From: Wenyingzhuangia fucanilytica
GTDB taxonomy: Bacteria; Bacteroidota; Bacteroidia; Flavobacteriales; Flavobacteriaceae
DNA: 64,000 nt
Assembly: GCF_001697185.1 (NCBI RefSeq)
Contig: NZ_CP014224.1
Span: 1,736,001-1,800,000 of the forward strand
Direction: 5' to 3'
Shown here piece by piece: positions 46,478 through 55,186 of the stretch. Below the pieces are notes generated by a model. It searched no databases. It worked only from the letters and a program-made list of their open reading frames with translations, and was not told the origin of the DNA. Made by a program: the position numbers and the translations under genes. Each line of letters begins with the position of its first letter. Positions within the stretch are counted from its first letter, which is position 1.

Positions 46478-47524
46478 ATGAATTACATTTCAGGATTAAA
46501 TGGCGTTAGAGCTATAGCTGTTTTTTTAGTCGTAATAGCTCATTGGTTTCCCCAAGATCATTTTTTAAAGATTTTTCCAATTGGAAACTTTGGAGTAGAT
46601 GTATTTTTTGTTTTAAGTGGTTTTTTAATATCTCGAATTCTCTTTCAGGAAATTAAAAAAAACACAAACAAAGTACGTATTCTTAAAGTTTTTCTTTGGA
46701 GAAGGTTTATCAGAATTTTTCCAATATATTACTTGACTTTATTTTTTCTTTATTTAACACGAAATACTATTGGAAACAACTTTGTTGAAAATATTAATTG
46801 GTATTTATTTTATGTATCAAATTATTTAAACTACAAAGAAACAAAATGGTTTGGTGCACTTGCTCATTTATGGTCCTTATCAGTTGAAGAACAGTTTTAT
46901 TTATTTTGGCCATTATTGTTACTCTTCATAATCAAAAAGAAAAACATACTAATTACTGGTATTATGTTTATTATTATTGGAACTATTTATCCTTTTATTA
47001 TAGGTGGTTGGCACAAAGTACTAACTATAGCTTGTTTAAATACTTTTGGCTCAGGAATTATACTTGCTTATTCAGAAGTTTTTGAACCAAAATGGAAGAA
47101 CATTTTTTTTAAGTATATAAAATCTATTGGATACTTAATGTTAAGTTTAATAATTATTAATTATTTGATATATAAAATTCCTTTCTTCTCAACTCGTTTA
47201 GCAACTTCAATAATTGCAGTTCAGATAATAATATTCTTTAAAGAAAAAAAAGAAAAAAATATTATTTATCGTGTGTGTAATAGTAAAGTACTAGATTTTC
47301 TAGGTATGATTAGCTATGGTTTATATCTATATCATAATTTAGTTCCTCGATATTGGAAAGCATCAATAAACAAACTCGGGTTATCAACTCCTTATTCTAA
47401 AAATTATGAATTTACTTATTGGGAGTCATTTTTGATGGTTTTAATATTAATTCTGACAAGCTACATATCTTGGGTTATAATTGAAAAACCTTTTTTGAAA
47501 TTAAAGAAATATATATCATATTAA
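46478..47524 (+). CDS. Cassette 14: acyltransferase-3 family membrane protein
   Basis: The 348-aa integral membrane protein has about ten hydrophobic helices and acyltransferase-3 blocks: GLNGVRAIAVFLVVIAHW with the catalytic-type His, VDVFFVLSGFLISRI, RRFIRIFPIYYL and the LAHLWSLSVEEQFYLFWPLL region. It probably O-acetylates a surface or envelope glycan. The C-terminus is membrane-embedded; no SGNH domain is fused. The ATG is 36 bp inside the cassette. Substrate unknown. Confidence 0.9.
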   Translation: MNYISGLNGVRAIAVFLVVIAHWFPQDHFLKIFPIGNFGVDVFFVLSGFLISRILFQEIKKNTNKVRILKVFLWRRFIRIFPIYYLTLFFLYLTRNTIGNNFVENINWYLFYVSNYLNYKETKWFGALAHLWSLSVEEQFYLFWPLLLLFIIKKKNILITGIMFIIIGTIYPFIIGGWHKVLTIACLNTFGSGIILAYSEVFEPKWKNIFFKYIKSIGYLMLSLIIINYLIYKIPFFSTRLATSIIAVQIIIFFKEKKEKNIIYRVCNSKVLDFLGMISYGLYLYHNLVPRYWKASINKLGLSTPYSKNYEFTYWESFLMVLILILTSYISWVIIEKPFLKLKKYISY

Positions 47525-47527
47525 ACT

Positions 47528-47730
47528 ATTGCCAACAACGGCTAAACTTCATGCGGGTTTTGTACCAACTTCAAAGTTTTGTGTATATTTACTAAGTCGC
47601 CAAATCTTGTTGATTTGGCTTAGTTTAACTAAAAAATACAAATCCAAACAAAAAGCTTCGGCTTAGTCCGTAATCGAAAATCTTGTCGATTTTCAACCCC
47701 GCACAAAGCCTAGCCATCACCGTTGGCAAA
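47528..47730 (+). repeat. attC-like site 14 (type A)
   Basis: ATTGCCAAC matches the cassette 14 start GTTGGCAAT (46442). The right spacer reads ATCACC instead of AAAACC, showing the spacer tolerates change. Confidence 0.84.
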
Positions 47731-47778
47731 TATTTTCGAGCGAAATTTTTTAAAATATTTTTTTTGTAAATTTGCTGT

Positions 47779-47940
47779 ATGAGTAAAAAAGAAGACATAC
47801 AAAATTATATCTCTAATCTGAAAAATAGATTAAAAGATGAACTTCCTCGAATTTCAGAAGAGATTCGTGTCTATGAAGAAAAACTTGCTGAAGGAAAATT
47901 AAATCCTAATCCTACACCAGGACCTCAATTTAATGGATAA
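47779..47940 (+). CDS. Cassette 15, gene 1: 53-aa candidate antitoxin
   Basis: A short, acidic, helical protein (MSKKEDIQNYISNLKNRLKD, then ELPRISEEIRVYEEKL) ending in a Pro-rich tail PNPTPGPQFNG. Its stop overlaps the start of the zeta-toxin-like gene (ATGGATAA) by 8 bp. Size, position and coupling fit an antitoxin for a zeta-type kinase, but no antitoxin family is recognised. The ATG is 57 bp after the cassette start. Confidence 0.65.
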   Translation: MSKKEDIQNYISNLKNRLKDELPRISEEIRVYEEKLAEGKLNPNPTPGPQFNG

Positions 47941-48541
47941 ACCAAAATTATTAGTAATTGCTGGTTGTAATGGTTCTGGAAAATCTTCTTTCTCAAAAGC
48001 TTTCACAGAAGGAGGAATAAAACCTTATGATTATGATAAAGTTTATAAGGAAAAGTATGAATCTCTAATCGATACTGAATTAAGAGATCGAATGGCTCAT
48101 AATCTTGCTAGAAAAGATTTAGAAAACACAATAAAATCTTCTATAAAAAACAGAACTGATTTCTGTTATGAAACAAACTTCAACTCTACTCCACTATATT
48201 GGCCTGAGATTTTTAAATCTGAAAATTACAGAATCGAAATAGTTTTCTTTTGTCTAGATTCAATTGAAAAAGCAAAAGAAAGAGTCCGTATTAGATTTGA
48301 AAATGGTGGACATTTTGTACCTGATAATGAAGTCAAAGAAAGGTATGAATTAGGTTATAAACACTTAAATAAAAATTGGAAGTTTTTTGACTCTGTTACT
48401 CTTTTTGAAACAAGTAAATACAATGATACTCCTAGTCACTTATTTACAATTGAAGAAGAACAATTTATATTAAAAAATGATTTTCCTAAATATCTTGAGA
48501 AATTCATCCCTAGCATAAAAGAGTTAAATAAAAAACATTAG
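47933..48541 (+). CDS. Cassette 15, gene 2: zeta-toxin-like P-loop kinase
   Basis: The 202-aa protein has a Walker A GCNGSGKSS (residues 11-19) and zeta/AAA_33-type blocks: the DKVYKEKY region, RTDFCYETNFNST and FFCLDSIEKAKERVRIR. Zeta toxins phosphorylate UDP-N-acetylglucosamine and block peptidoglycan synthesis; many zeta-like proteins act on other substrates. It is coupled to a 53-aa upstream gene. Its TAG stop lies within the cassette end complement. Confidence 0.84.
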   Translation: MDKPKLLVIAGCNGSGKSSFSKAFTEGGIKPYDYDKVYKEKYESLIDTELRDRMAHNLARKDLENTIKSSIKNRTDFCYETNFNSTPLYWPEIFKSENYRIEIVFFCLDSIEKAKERVRIRFENGGHFVPDNEVKERYELGYKHLNKNWKFFDSVTLFETSKYNDTPSHLFTIEEEQFILKNDFPKYLEKFIPSIKELNKKH

Positions 48542-48741
48542 CCAACACCGGCTAAACTTCATGCGGGTTTTGTGCTAACTTCAAAGTTTTGTGTATATTT
48601 ACTAGGTCGCCAAATCTTGTTGATTTGGCTTTGTGAAAACCAAAGAAAGAAAACCAAACAAAAAGCTTCGGCTTAGTACGTGTTCGAAAATCTTGTCGAT
48701 TTTCAAGCCCGCACAAAGCCTAGCCAAAACCGTTGTGTACA
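48538..48741 (+). repeat. attC-like site 15 (type A)
   Basis: TTAGCCAAC matches the cassette 15 start GTTGGCAAA with one mismatch (A/T after GTTGGC). It is the last site of the array. Confidence 0.83.
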
Positions 48742-48802
48742 ATGCAAAAAATGTAAAATCCTGAAATAGGTTGACTAAAAATTCACCAATAATTAGTCAC
48801 TT

Positions 48803-49195
48803 ATGGAAAGTAATCAAAAACAACACTGTCGAAAAAAAACATACACTAAAGTAGGTTTTGAACTCAAATTATTCATCATTGACCAAATTCAAAATGGTCA
48901 AATTTCTACCAATTTTGCTGCTAAAAAATATAACGTTCCTAGATCTTCTATCGATTATTGGATTAAAAAATATAGTACTTTAGACCAAAAGAAAAAAGCA
49001 ATGAGCAAACAGGACGAAATCAAAAAATTGAAAGAGAAAATTGAAGAGCTTGAATTCGTGAAAGATTTTCAACAAGACATCATAGCCGACATGGAAATCA
49101 TCACTGGAACCGAGTTGTCAAAAAAGTCATTGCCCAAAACATTAGCAGACGAGATTCAGAAAAAGAAACAAAACCGTTTAAAAGAAAATGGTTAA
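48803..49195 (+). CDS. IS3-family transposase OrfA (copy 4)
   Basis: 130 aa, identical to copies 1-3, with the same in-frame slippery site. Confidence 0.92.
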   Translation: MESNQKQHCRKKTYTKVGFELKLFIIDQIQNGQISTNFAAKKYNVPRSSIDYWIKKYSTLDQKKKAMSKQDEIKKLKEKIEELEFVKDFQQDIIADMEIITGTELSKKSLPKTLADEIQKKKQNRLKENG

Positions 49196-49236
49196 CTCAA
49201 TGTTTTGGGATTAGTAAACAAGCTTTCTATAAACGC

Positions 49237-50058
49237 TTGAAAAATCATCAAAAACAACTACATAACGAACAAATTATCATCAAACTTGTAAAGGAGTGTC
49301 GTAATAAAATTGGACAGTTTTTAGGTGCTAAAAAGCTGTATCATGAACTGAAACATGAGTTTAAAGAACTTGGAATTAAAATAGGAAGAGATAAGTTTTT
49401 CACACTTCTCAAAAACCATAAACTACTGATTAAGAGAAATAAAAACTATCATGTAACCACCAATTCTAAACACATCTTTTACAAATACAAGAACTTAATT
49501 AAAGACAAAGTACCTACCAGAGCCGAACAAGTTTGGGTAACGGATATCACATACATTAAAACCGATAAAGGACATGCGTACCTGGCATTGGTAACAGATG
49601 CGTATTCCAAACAAATTATGGATTATAAGATAGACAATAACATGAAAACAGAACTATGCTTAGAAGCGCTTAAAATGGCTATCAAGAATAGAAAATATCC
49701 TAATCAAAAATTGATTCATCACTCAGATAGAGGGATACAATATTGTAATCCTATCTACACTAAGTTTGCGGAAGACAATGGAATAACAATGAGTATGACT
49801 GAACAATACGACCCTTACGAAAATGCAATTGCAGAAAGAATTAACAGAACTTTAAAATATGAATATGGACTAAAACATGTCATAAAAAATCTTAAATTAG
49901 CAAAAGCGATCACCAAAAAAGCGGTCGAAATATATAACAATCTTCGTCCACATTGTAGTCTTGATTTATGCACGCCAAAACACGTGCACCTAAATCAAAA
50001 TATAAACTACAAATCGTACCGAAGAAATAAAAACAAACTGGAATTATTAACCTTTTAA
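49237..50058 (+). CDS. IS3-family transposase OrfB (copy 4, diverged)
   Basis: 273 aa with the DDE residues intact but about a dozen substitutions against copies 1-3 (for example KECRNKIGQ, KHEFKELG, QIMDYK, LTF at the end). Many silent changes as well, so it represents an older lineage of the same element. Confidence 0.92.
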   Translation: MKNHQKQLHNEQIIIKLVKECRNKIGQFLGAKKLYHELKHEFKELGIKIGRDKFFTLLKNHKLLIKRNKNYHVTTNSKHIFYKYKNLIKDKVPTRAEQVWVTDITYIKTDKGHAYLALVTDAYSKQIMDYKIDNNMKTELCLEALKMAIKNRKYPNQKLIHHSDRGIQYCNPIYTKFAEDNGITMSMTEQYDPYENAIAERINRTLKYEYGLKHVIKNLKLAKAITKKAVEIYNNLRPHCSLDLCTPKHVHLNQNINYKSYRRNKNKLELLTF

Positions 50059-50102
50059 ATAACCCAAAAAAGGTCAACTTATTTCAGGACGATACATAAA
50101 CT

Positions 50103-50135
50103 AAAAAAGCCTTCACTAAGTGAAGGCCTTTTTTA
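50103..50135. terminator. Bidirectional terminator hairpin
   Basis: GCCTTCAC (50109-50116), loop TAA, GTGAAGGC (50120-50127), with A's before and T's after. It can end transcription from the array (+) or from the beta-helix gene (-). Confidence 0.8.
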
Positions 50136-50183
50136 CTAAAATCAATCTTTAATATTTTTTAGTGTTGTTTTTACTTATAAGGT

Positions 50184-52364
50184 TTAATTTACGACTTTAA
50201 CCAAACCTATTTTTGAAACATCTATAGGAACAATTCCCATTTCTAAAGCTGGAGAACCTGGTTTAAATCTAAAATCTCCATTTTCAGGATCAACAAACAT
50301 AGGATCAATCGATTTACTATTTAAGTCTACACCGTCTTTTTGATTTTTCTCTAACATCTCTATTCCTTTATTTGCATCTTCGGCACAGAAGTAAATATTA
50401 AAATCTGTGTCAGCATCTTTAGCTCTAGCCAACGCACGCCCTCTTCTATCCTCTGACTTCCCTTTTTTTCCAGGAGGTAATTCATCAATAAAAGTTACTA
50501 GCTTAGTTGGCGAATAAAAAATATTATTCTTAATTGCTCCACCTGTTAAAGGACCTTCACGAACCGATAAATAGTAACCACGTGGTGGTGCTATAATATC
50601 TGCCACTACATTATTCACTACTCTATTATCTAATTTTGTTAAAATTCCTTGAGAAGTACACTTATAAATCACATTCTCCGTAATTAAAGTACCCGTTTGA
50701 CCACCATCAGTACGAAGCGCTGCTTGCATAATCATATCAGCAACCAAATGGTGGATATAATTGCGGCGAATAATATTATTTCTTCCTGCTCCACGGATAT
50801 ATATTCCATTACCATCTCCTAATCTTTGCATTGCATGATGAATTTCGTTATTCTCTACAATGTTGTCATGAGTATGTAAATAAGGTAATACTTCCTCTAA
50901 AGTTACTTCTTTATCAAATTCAGGTAATTCATGTCTCCTAAGCGTACGAACTAATTCACGACCATTCCCTTTTTTAGCAAAAAAATCTGTCATACAACCA
51001 GACAATATAAGTCCTGTGTAATCCGTATGGTGTATTAAATTGTTTGCTATGCGATTTTCTCCACTTTGCCAAACAAAAATCCCTGGAGAATGCCAGTAAA
51101 TCTCTCCTACATGATGAATATTATTATTATAAACCGTATTCTTTTTGTTTACATCTTTAGTTCCTGGTCCATAACCACAAAGTAAAATTCCGCCACCTCC
51201 CATATGTTCTATATGGTTACTTGAAATAGTATTTCCAATACCGTGTAAATCTACACGAATCGCTCCACTACCACTATAAAGAAAATGACATTCATCAATA
51301 ACACAATCTTCTGTTCCTCTAAAACGAACCAAAGCATTATTTTTATCATACATGTCCCAGTCATGTTGTAAACCAGCATCATTTGGAGTTAATGTATATC
51401 TTTCTCCATGTTTAAATGTTAACCCTTTAAATTTAAGATTTCTAACGGGAATATCTTTACTTCCTCTTTCATTGATTTTACCTTCTACACGAATCAACTC
51501 CAATAATTGAGGAGCTACAATAGTTGATTGGTTACGTGGCCACAAATAAACTTTATTTTCTTTAGTATTTAATACCCACTCTCCTTCTTTATCTAAAGCT
51601 TCTATTACATTTTCTATCCAAACATTTTCTGTATCTTTTAGAAAGTGTAAAACATTCATTCCATAAGTAGCACTTATAGATGTGTTTACAATCTCGCTCT
51701 TTTTGTTTACAGATTCAATTGGAAGCATATTTGTAATCCAAGCATGATGTGGTCGTACTTTTATTTCTGCATCTTGTATGTTAGACCAGTTTTTAAATGT
51801 ACCATTAGGAAAATGTACTCTGTCTCTAGCATTTGTTTTTTCTTCTGCAATAAAACCTTCTGATTGTGCACGTGGCAACATTCCATCCTCATCATAAAGA
51901 GTTAAAAACTTATCCGAAGTATCCGCAACCCATACATTCCCTTTTGCCTTTTCTGGCAAGCCAGGAATATCTTTTGTTACCTTTTCCCAACCTTTTATTT
52001 CTTTTCCTGAGCTAAACACAGGGGTTTCTCCAGGATACGCAGCATAAGTAATCGTCATGTCTTCTTGGCCAGAATCTTCTAAACCAAAAACAACTGTATT
52101 ATTTAACTTATAAACCCCTTCACGGATTAATACAATAATATCTGTTAATTTAGTTTTCTTTAATGTACGAACGGCTTCTTTTGCATGCGTTAAGGTAGCA
52201 AATGGACCATCTGTTCCTTGTTCATTGGGACTAGCCAATTTACCAGACCAATCATCAGATCCTTCTGTTGATATATAAAAATCTGCCTTTGATTGTGCAA
52301 AACATGAAATACTAACTACTAGCATTAAACTTATAAACAATATTTTTTTCATTCTTTTCGTCAT
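50184..52364 (-). CDS. Secreted right-handed beta-helix protein (putative glycoside hydrolase), paralogue 1
   Basis: The 726-aa protein has a signal peptide (ILFISLMLVVSISCFAQ) and the opening ADFYISTEGSDDWSGKL with GTDGPFATLTHAKEAVR, typical of GH141/GH120-type beta-helix enzymes. Central parallel beta-helix turns run about residues 330-600 (NLKFKGLTFKHGE, HIEHMGGGGILLCGYG, NIHHVGEIYW, NEIHHAMQRLGDGNGIYIRG). The end is a conserved tail IDPMFVDPENGDFRFKPGSP. It is likely a periplasmic or surface alpha-L-fucosidase, xylosidase or related enzyme; the family number is not certain. Its closest relative in the window is 58213-60378. Confidence 0.82.
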   Translation of the reverse strand: MTKRMKKILFISLMLVVSISCFAQSKADFYISTEGSDDWSGKLASPNEQGTDGPFATLTHAKEAVRTLKKTKLTDIIVLIREGVYKLNNTVVFGLEDSGQEDMTITYAAYPGETPVFSSGKEIKGWEKVTKDIPGLPEKAKGNVWVADTSDKFLTLYDEDGMLPRAQSEGFIAEEKTNARDRVHFPNGTFKNWSNIQDAEIKVRPHHAWITNMLPIESVNKKSEIVNTSISATYGMNVLHFLKDTENVWIENVIEALDKEGEWVLNTKENKVYLWPRNQSTIVAPQLLELIRVEGKINERGSKDIPVRNLKFKGLTFKHGERYTLTPNDAGLQHDWDMYDKNNALVRFRGTEDCVIDECHFLYSGSGAIRVDLHGIGNTISSNHIEHMGGGGILLCGYGPGTKDVNKKNTVYNNNIHHVGEIYWHSPGIFVWQSGENRIANNLIHHTDYTGLILSGCMTDFFAKKGNGRELVRTLRRHELPEFDKEVTLEEVLPYLHTHDNIVENNEIHHAMQRLGDGNGIYIRGAGRNNIIRRNYIHHLVADMIMQAALRTDGGQTGTLITENVIYKCTSQGILTKLDNRVVNNVVADIIAPPRGYYLSVREGPLTGGAIKNNIFYSPTKLVTFIDELPPGKKGKSEDRRGRALARAKDADTDFNIYFCAEDANKGIEMLEKNQKDGVDLNSKSIDPMFVDPENGDFRFKPGSPALEMGIVPIDVSKIGLVKVVN

Positions 52365-52618
52365 TTTACCCTTTACATAAAGTTTTTAATAATTATGTGT
52401 TTTATCACCCACAAACTTGCAATTTCAAATCATAATTACACTTACTCCCATCGTGATTTTTTAGTACTGAATTCAATCAGGTTGATTAGAGCAACCTAAA
52501 TCCCTTAATAATCTATACAAACATCATATAATACCTCAAATCTATCATTTAATAATGTTATTAAGTAACTCGTTTAACACAGTATATTAAGCAACATTTT
52601 ATTTCCTTGATCTTCTCT

Positions 52619-55075
52619 TTAGTTTTTCTTTATAACTTTTTTATGTATCACTTCTCCATTGTTTAATCTAAATTTAAATATATAAACCCCATTATTAAAT
52701 TCAGAAACATCTAAATAATTTGCACTTGACACCTCCGATTTTAAAAGCCTTCCATTAAAATCATACACTTGAATAAATTGAGGATTTATTTCATCAAAAT
52801 GAACTATTCCTGATGTTGGGTTAGGCCATAACACAACGGATTCTTTTTCTACTTTTTCAACAGACAACATTTCACTAAGATCTATTGATAAAATAATCTC
52901 TTCTACAGACCATTTGTTTGATGATTGATCTACACTATTTCCTATCCCTATAGAAAATGAAGTCTGATTTTTATCTTGTAATTCTATTGAAAAAGGATTT
53001 GAATCTAAATTACCTAATTCTATTGTTTCTTCATTTATAGTAAATGCTATAGCATCCTTGCCTAGCGTTTGCCCATTTACAATCATCAACGATTTAAAAG
53101 TTATGTTTTCAAAATCAGACTCTTGTAATGTACCTCCATTAGCATTAAATTCAATTATTTGTATATCAGATATTGTTACCCAATCTACCTTTTCTCCATA
53201 AAACATATTCTCTTTTGAACCCTCTCTTTCATCTCCTGACAATCCCCAAGATTGAGTAGTAGTAAGTCCTCCTGACACTCCACTAGAAATAGCTTTACCT
53301 ATTTGTGGAGTCACATTCACAGAAATTTTAAAAGTAGCTTTGCCATCTAAAGCTGTTAATACGTCTGAATACATAATTGCTGTTTGATCAACTCCATAGT
53401 TTGTATTTGCTACTGCTTTTATAACTACACTCATCTCTTCTTCTTTTGTATCGTTAGCAACCTCTAAACTTACCGTTCTTGTATTAGAACCATCAGTATC
53501 TTGAGCAACAATATCAAAGACGTAGGTAGTTGCTTTTGTATCTGTTGATGTACCACTTAAAGTCCAAATACCTGGTTCCGTTTGTTCTAAAGTTATCCAT
53601 GTGGGTACATTGTCCCCAGATAAACTAAGAGAGATCGCTCCTATATTTTCGGGATCCCAAAAATCTTTACCCTCTTCTAAAACATGATGATAGACTTCAC
53701 CTATTTTTGCTTCTGATAATACAGTTTCTTGTCTAGACCAGTTTGGGGCTCCTGGTGCCTCCAACTCCATTAAATGAGCATCCATTCCATTTAATTGAGC
53801 CAAAGCCCAATCTGTCCCCACGAGTTGTTCATTTGTTCCTGATTTTTTCACCAATGGTAGTCCCCAAGAAATTGCACCACCATTTTGCACAGCTTCCAAA
53901 TTCCAAAGATTAAATTCCTCATCTGTGAGCGCTGGTGTATTACCACCATTCCAAGATGTAGTACTCATAGGAGGGTCGTAATGTGCTACTACATTATCGT
54001 CCCAAGTCCAAGTTTGAGGATCGCTACCCCGATGTGCGTATCCGTTGGTTTCTTTCATTTTTTCAATATGTGCGTAATTACGAGAATACAAAGAAGGTGT
54101 CCCAATTGTATGACTACCTCCATCTCTACCTCCGTTATAAGGATGTCCAAACATAAAATCATCGGCATGAACAGCTTCAGAAAATGGGTTTAATTCTTCT
54201 GTATCTCTTTCTGGACTATTTTGAAACGAAAGGGCTGCATCAGGATTTCCAGCATGACACGCTGCCTTAAATGCATTAAAAATCATTTGATCTTCGTAAA
54301 TACCGTTCGTTTGACTATCTCCATTCATCCCCATCCAACTTCCAGAATCAAAACACCAAGCATCTAGTAAATCTCCATAACGAATGGCATATTCTTTAAG
54401 TACAAATTCAGCATAACAAAACATATATTTACGTTCAGGAAATTCAGTTTCTGAATTTATATAAGTTTTACTAGTTTCATCCCACACTCCTGTATGGTAG
54501 GGTTGACTGGCAATAAATGCCTGAGCTTCAGCATTGGTATCACACCATTCTTTCCAACGCTCTGTTATATTAGGTATATAATCCGGATTAGATCCACCTG
54601 GCCCCTCTCTAGAAAGCATATTAGAACTATTCACATATACCATTACCTTTAAACCTGCTGCTCTAATAGCCTTTACAATTTCTAAAAAAGGATCTTCACC
54701 ATAAGATGCACGTGGGACAACCAAATTAATAGGATCTCCATTAGCATCTGTATCTCCTTCCCAAAAACTCTCTAATAATGAATGTGGCCCCATGTGTACA
54801 GAAGATTTAATTGAAGATTCTCCAAGGTGAACTTGAATATAATCAATTGTCTTTATATGACTTATCTGGTTCAAAAAAGGCTCTATTGATAATCCTTCGT
54901 GTCCACCATTATATAAATTTACCGGCTTCCAATTTATTCCCCAAGTTCCTCTTAGCCAATGGGCTCGTAAACCCTGATTTGGATCATTCTTTTGAGCTTC
55001 AATATGATTTATTAAGATCATATTGAAAACAGAAAAAACTATGAATATTAATTTTAGATCTATACTTTTTTTCAT
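52619..55075 (-). CDS. Secreted TIM-barrel-like glycoside hydrolase with T9SS sorting domain, paralogue 1
   Basis: An 818-aa protein. The start at 55075 is chosen because MKKSIDLKLIFIVFSVFNMI is a signal peptide; a longer frame to 55171 adds an unlikely leader. After the signal comes a catalytic-type region (~35-470) with AHWLRGTWGINWKP, LKVMVYVNSSNML and DLLDAWCFDSGSWMGMNGD, then an Ig-like domain (~475-575), an extra beta-rich domain (~580-730) and a C-terminal T9SS type A sorting domain (LWPNPTSGIVHFDEI...IHKKVIKKN). A fucanase-like role is a guess from the domain layout, unverified. Paralogue of 55187-57838. Confidence 0.78.
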   Translation of the reverse strand: MKKSIDLKLIFIVFSVFNMILINHIEAQKNDPNQGLRAHWLRGTWGINWKPVNLYNGGHEGLSIEPFLNQISHIKTIDYIQVHLGESSIKSSVHMGPHSLLESFWEGDTDANGDPINLVVPRASYGEDPFLEIVKAIRAAGLKVMVYVNSSNMLSREGPGGSNPDYIPNITERWKEWCDTNAEAQAFIASQPYHTGVWDETSKTYINSETEFPERKYMFCYAEFVLKEYAIRYGDLLDAWCFDSGSWMGMNGDSQTNGIYEDQMIFNAFKAACHAGNPDAALSFQNSPERDTEELNPFSEAVHADDFMFGHPYNGGRDGGSHTIGTPSLYSRNYAHIEKMKETNGYAHRGSDPQTWTWDDNVVAHYDPPMSTTSWNGGNTPALTDEEFNLWNLEAVQNGGAISWGLPLVKKSGTNEQLVGTDWALAQLNGMDAHLMELEAPGAPNWSRQETVLSEAKIGEVYHHVLEEGKDFWDPENIGAISLSLSGDNVPTWITLEQTEPGIWTLSGTSTDTKATTYVFDIVAQDTDGSNTRTVSLEVANDTKEEEMSVVIKAVANTNYGVDQTAIMYSDVLTALDGKATFKISVNVTPQIGKAISSGVSGGLTTTQSWGLSGDEREGSKENMFYGEKVDWVTISDIQIIEFNANGGTLQESDFENITFKSLMIVNGQTLGKDAIAFTINEETIELGNLDSNPFSIELQDKNQTSFSIGIGNSVDQSSNKWSVEEIILSIDLSEMLSVEKVEKESVVLWPNPTSGIVHFDEINPQFIQVYDFNGRLLKSEVSSANYLDVSEFNNGVYIFKFRLNNGEVIHKKVIKKN

Positions 55076-55144
55076 TTTATATTTCTTGGTGGTATTTAAA
55101 AGACTCTCTTGTTTATTAAAATTTATTCTTCCGATATTTTTAAT

Positions 55145-55180
55145 AAAAAAGCACTGTTGTAAGTTTAACAATGCTTTTTA
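55145..55180 (-). terminator. Terminator after the 55187 gene
   Basis: AAAAAGCA and TTGT pair with ACAA and TGCTTTTT (a three-base bulge) around the loop AAGTTTA. On the minus strand it follows the stop at 55187 and ends in T's. Confidence 0.55.
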
Positions 55181-55186
55181 AATAGA

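Larger units (their letters stand above)
27317..50096 (+). mobile_element. Integron-like array: tyrosine recombinase plus about 16 cassette units
   Basis: One tyrosine recombinase gene is followed by units that all read on the + strand and are separated by 15 attC-like sites. Cassette starts (the G of GTT) are at 28612, 30088, 31249, 32088, 32774, 34892, 35579, 36441, 38940, 39699, 40861, 42136, 44271, 46442, 47722 and 48732. In 11 of the 13 units with undisturbed ends, the first 9-10 bases are perfectly reverse-complementary to the bases opening that unit's own attC-like site; units 11 and 15 match with one mismatch. Units 8, 13 and 16 fail the test and each holds an IS copy without a proven target duplication. 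The right border is the fourth IS. Naming it an integron is inference: the integrase is not clearly IntI. Confidence 0.85.
48752..50096 (+). mobile_element. IS3-family element, copy 4 (mosaic, ends the array)
   Basis: 1345 bp. From its left end to about 49269 it is identical to copies 1-3; beyond that (within the first codons of OrfB) it differs at many positions to the right end. Flanks are AAA and TAA, no duplication. The left flank is the truncated cassette 16 (GTTGTGTACAATGC), the right flank is ordinary chromosome. Confidence 0.92.

Noticed and set aside
29895-48741. The repeated separators as a CRISPR array
   Set aside because: Repeats are about 135-205 bp and spaced by whole genes of variable length; there are no short uniform spacers and no cas genes.
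32794-50096. The IS3-type element as the agent that moved all cassettes
   Set aside because: Only four units contain it; most units have matched ends without any IS, so the IS is a later arrival.
52619-55171. Start at 55171 for the first T9SS glycosidase
   Set aside because: It adds 32 residues before an evident signal peptide starting at 55075.
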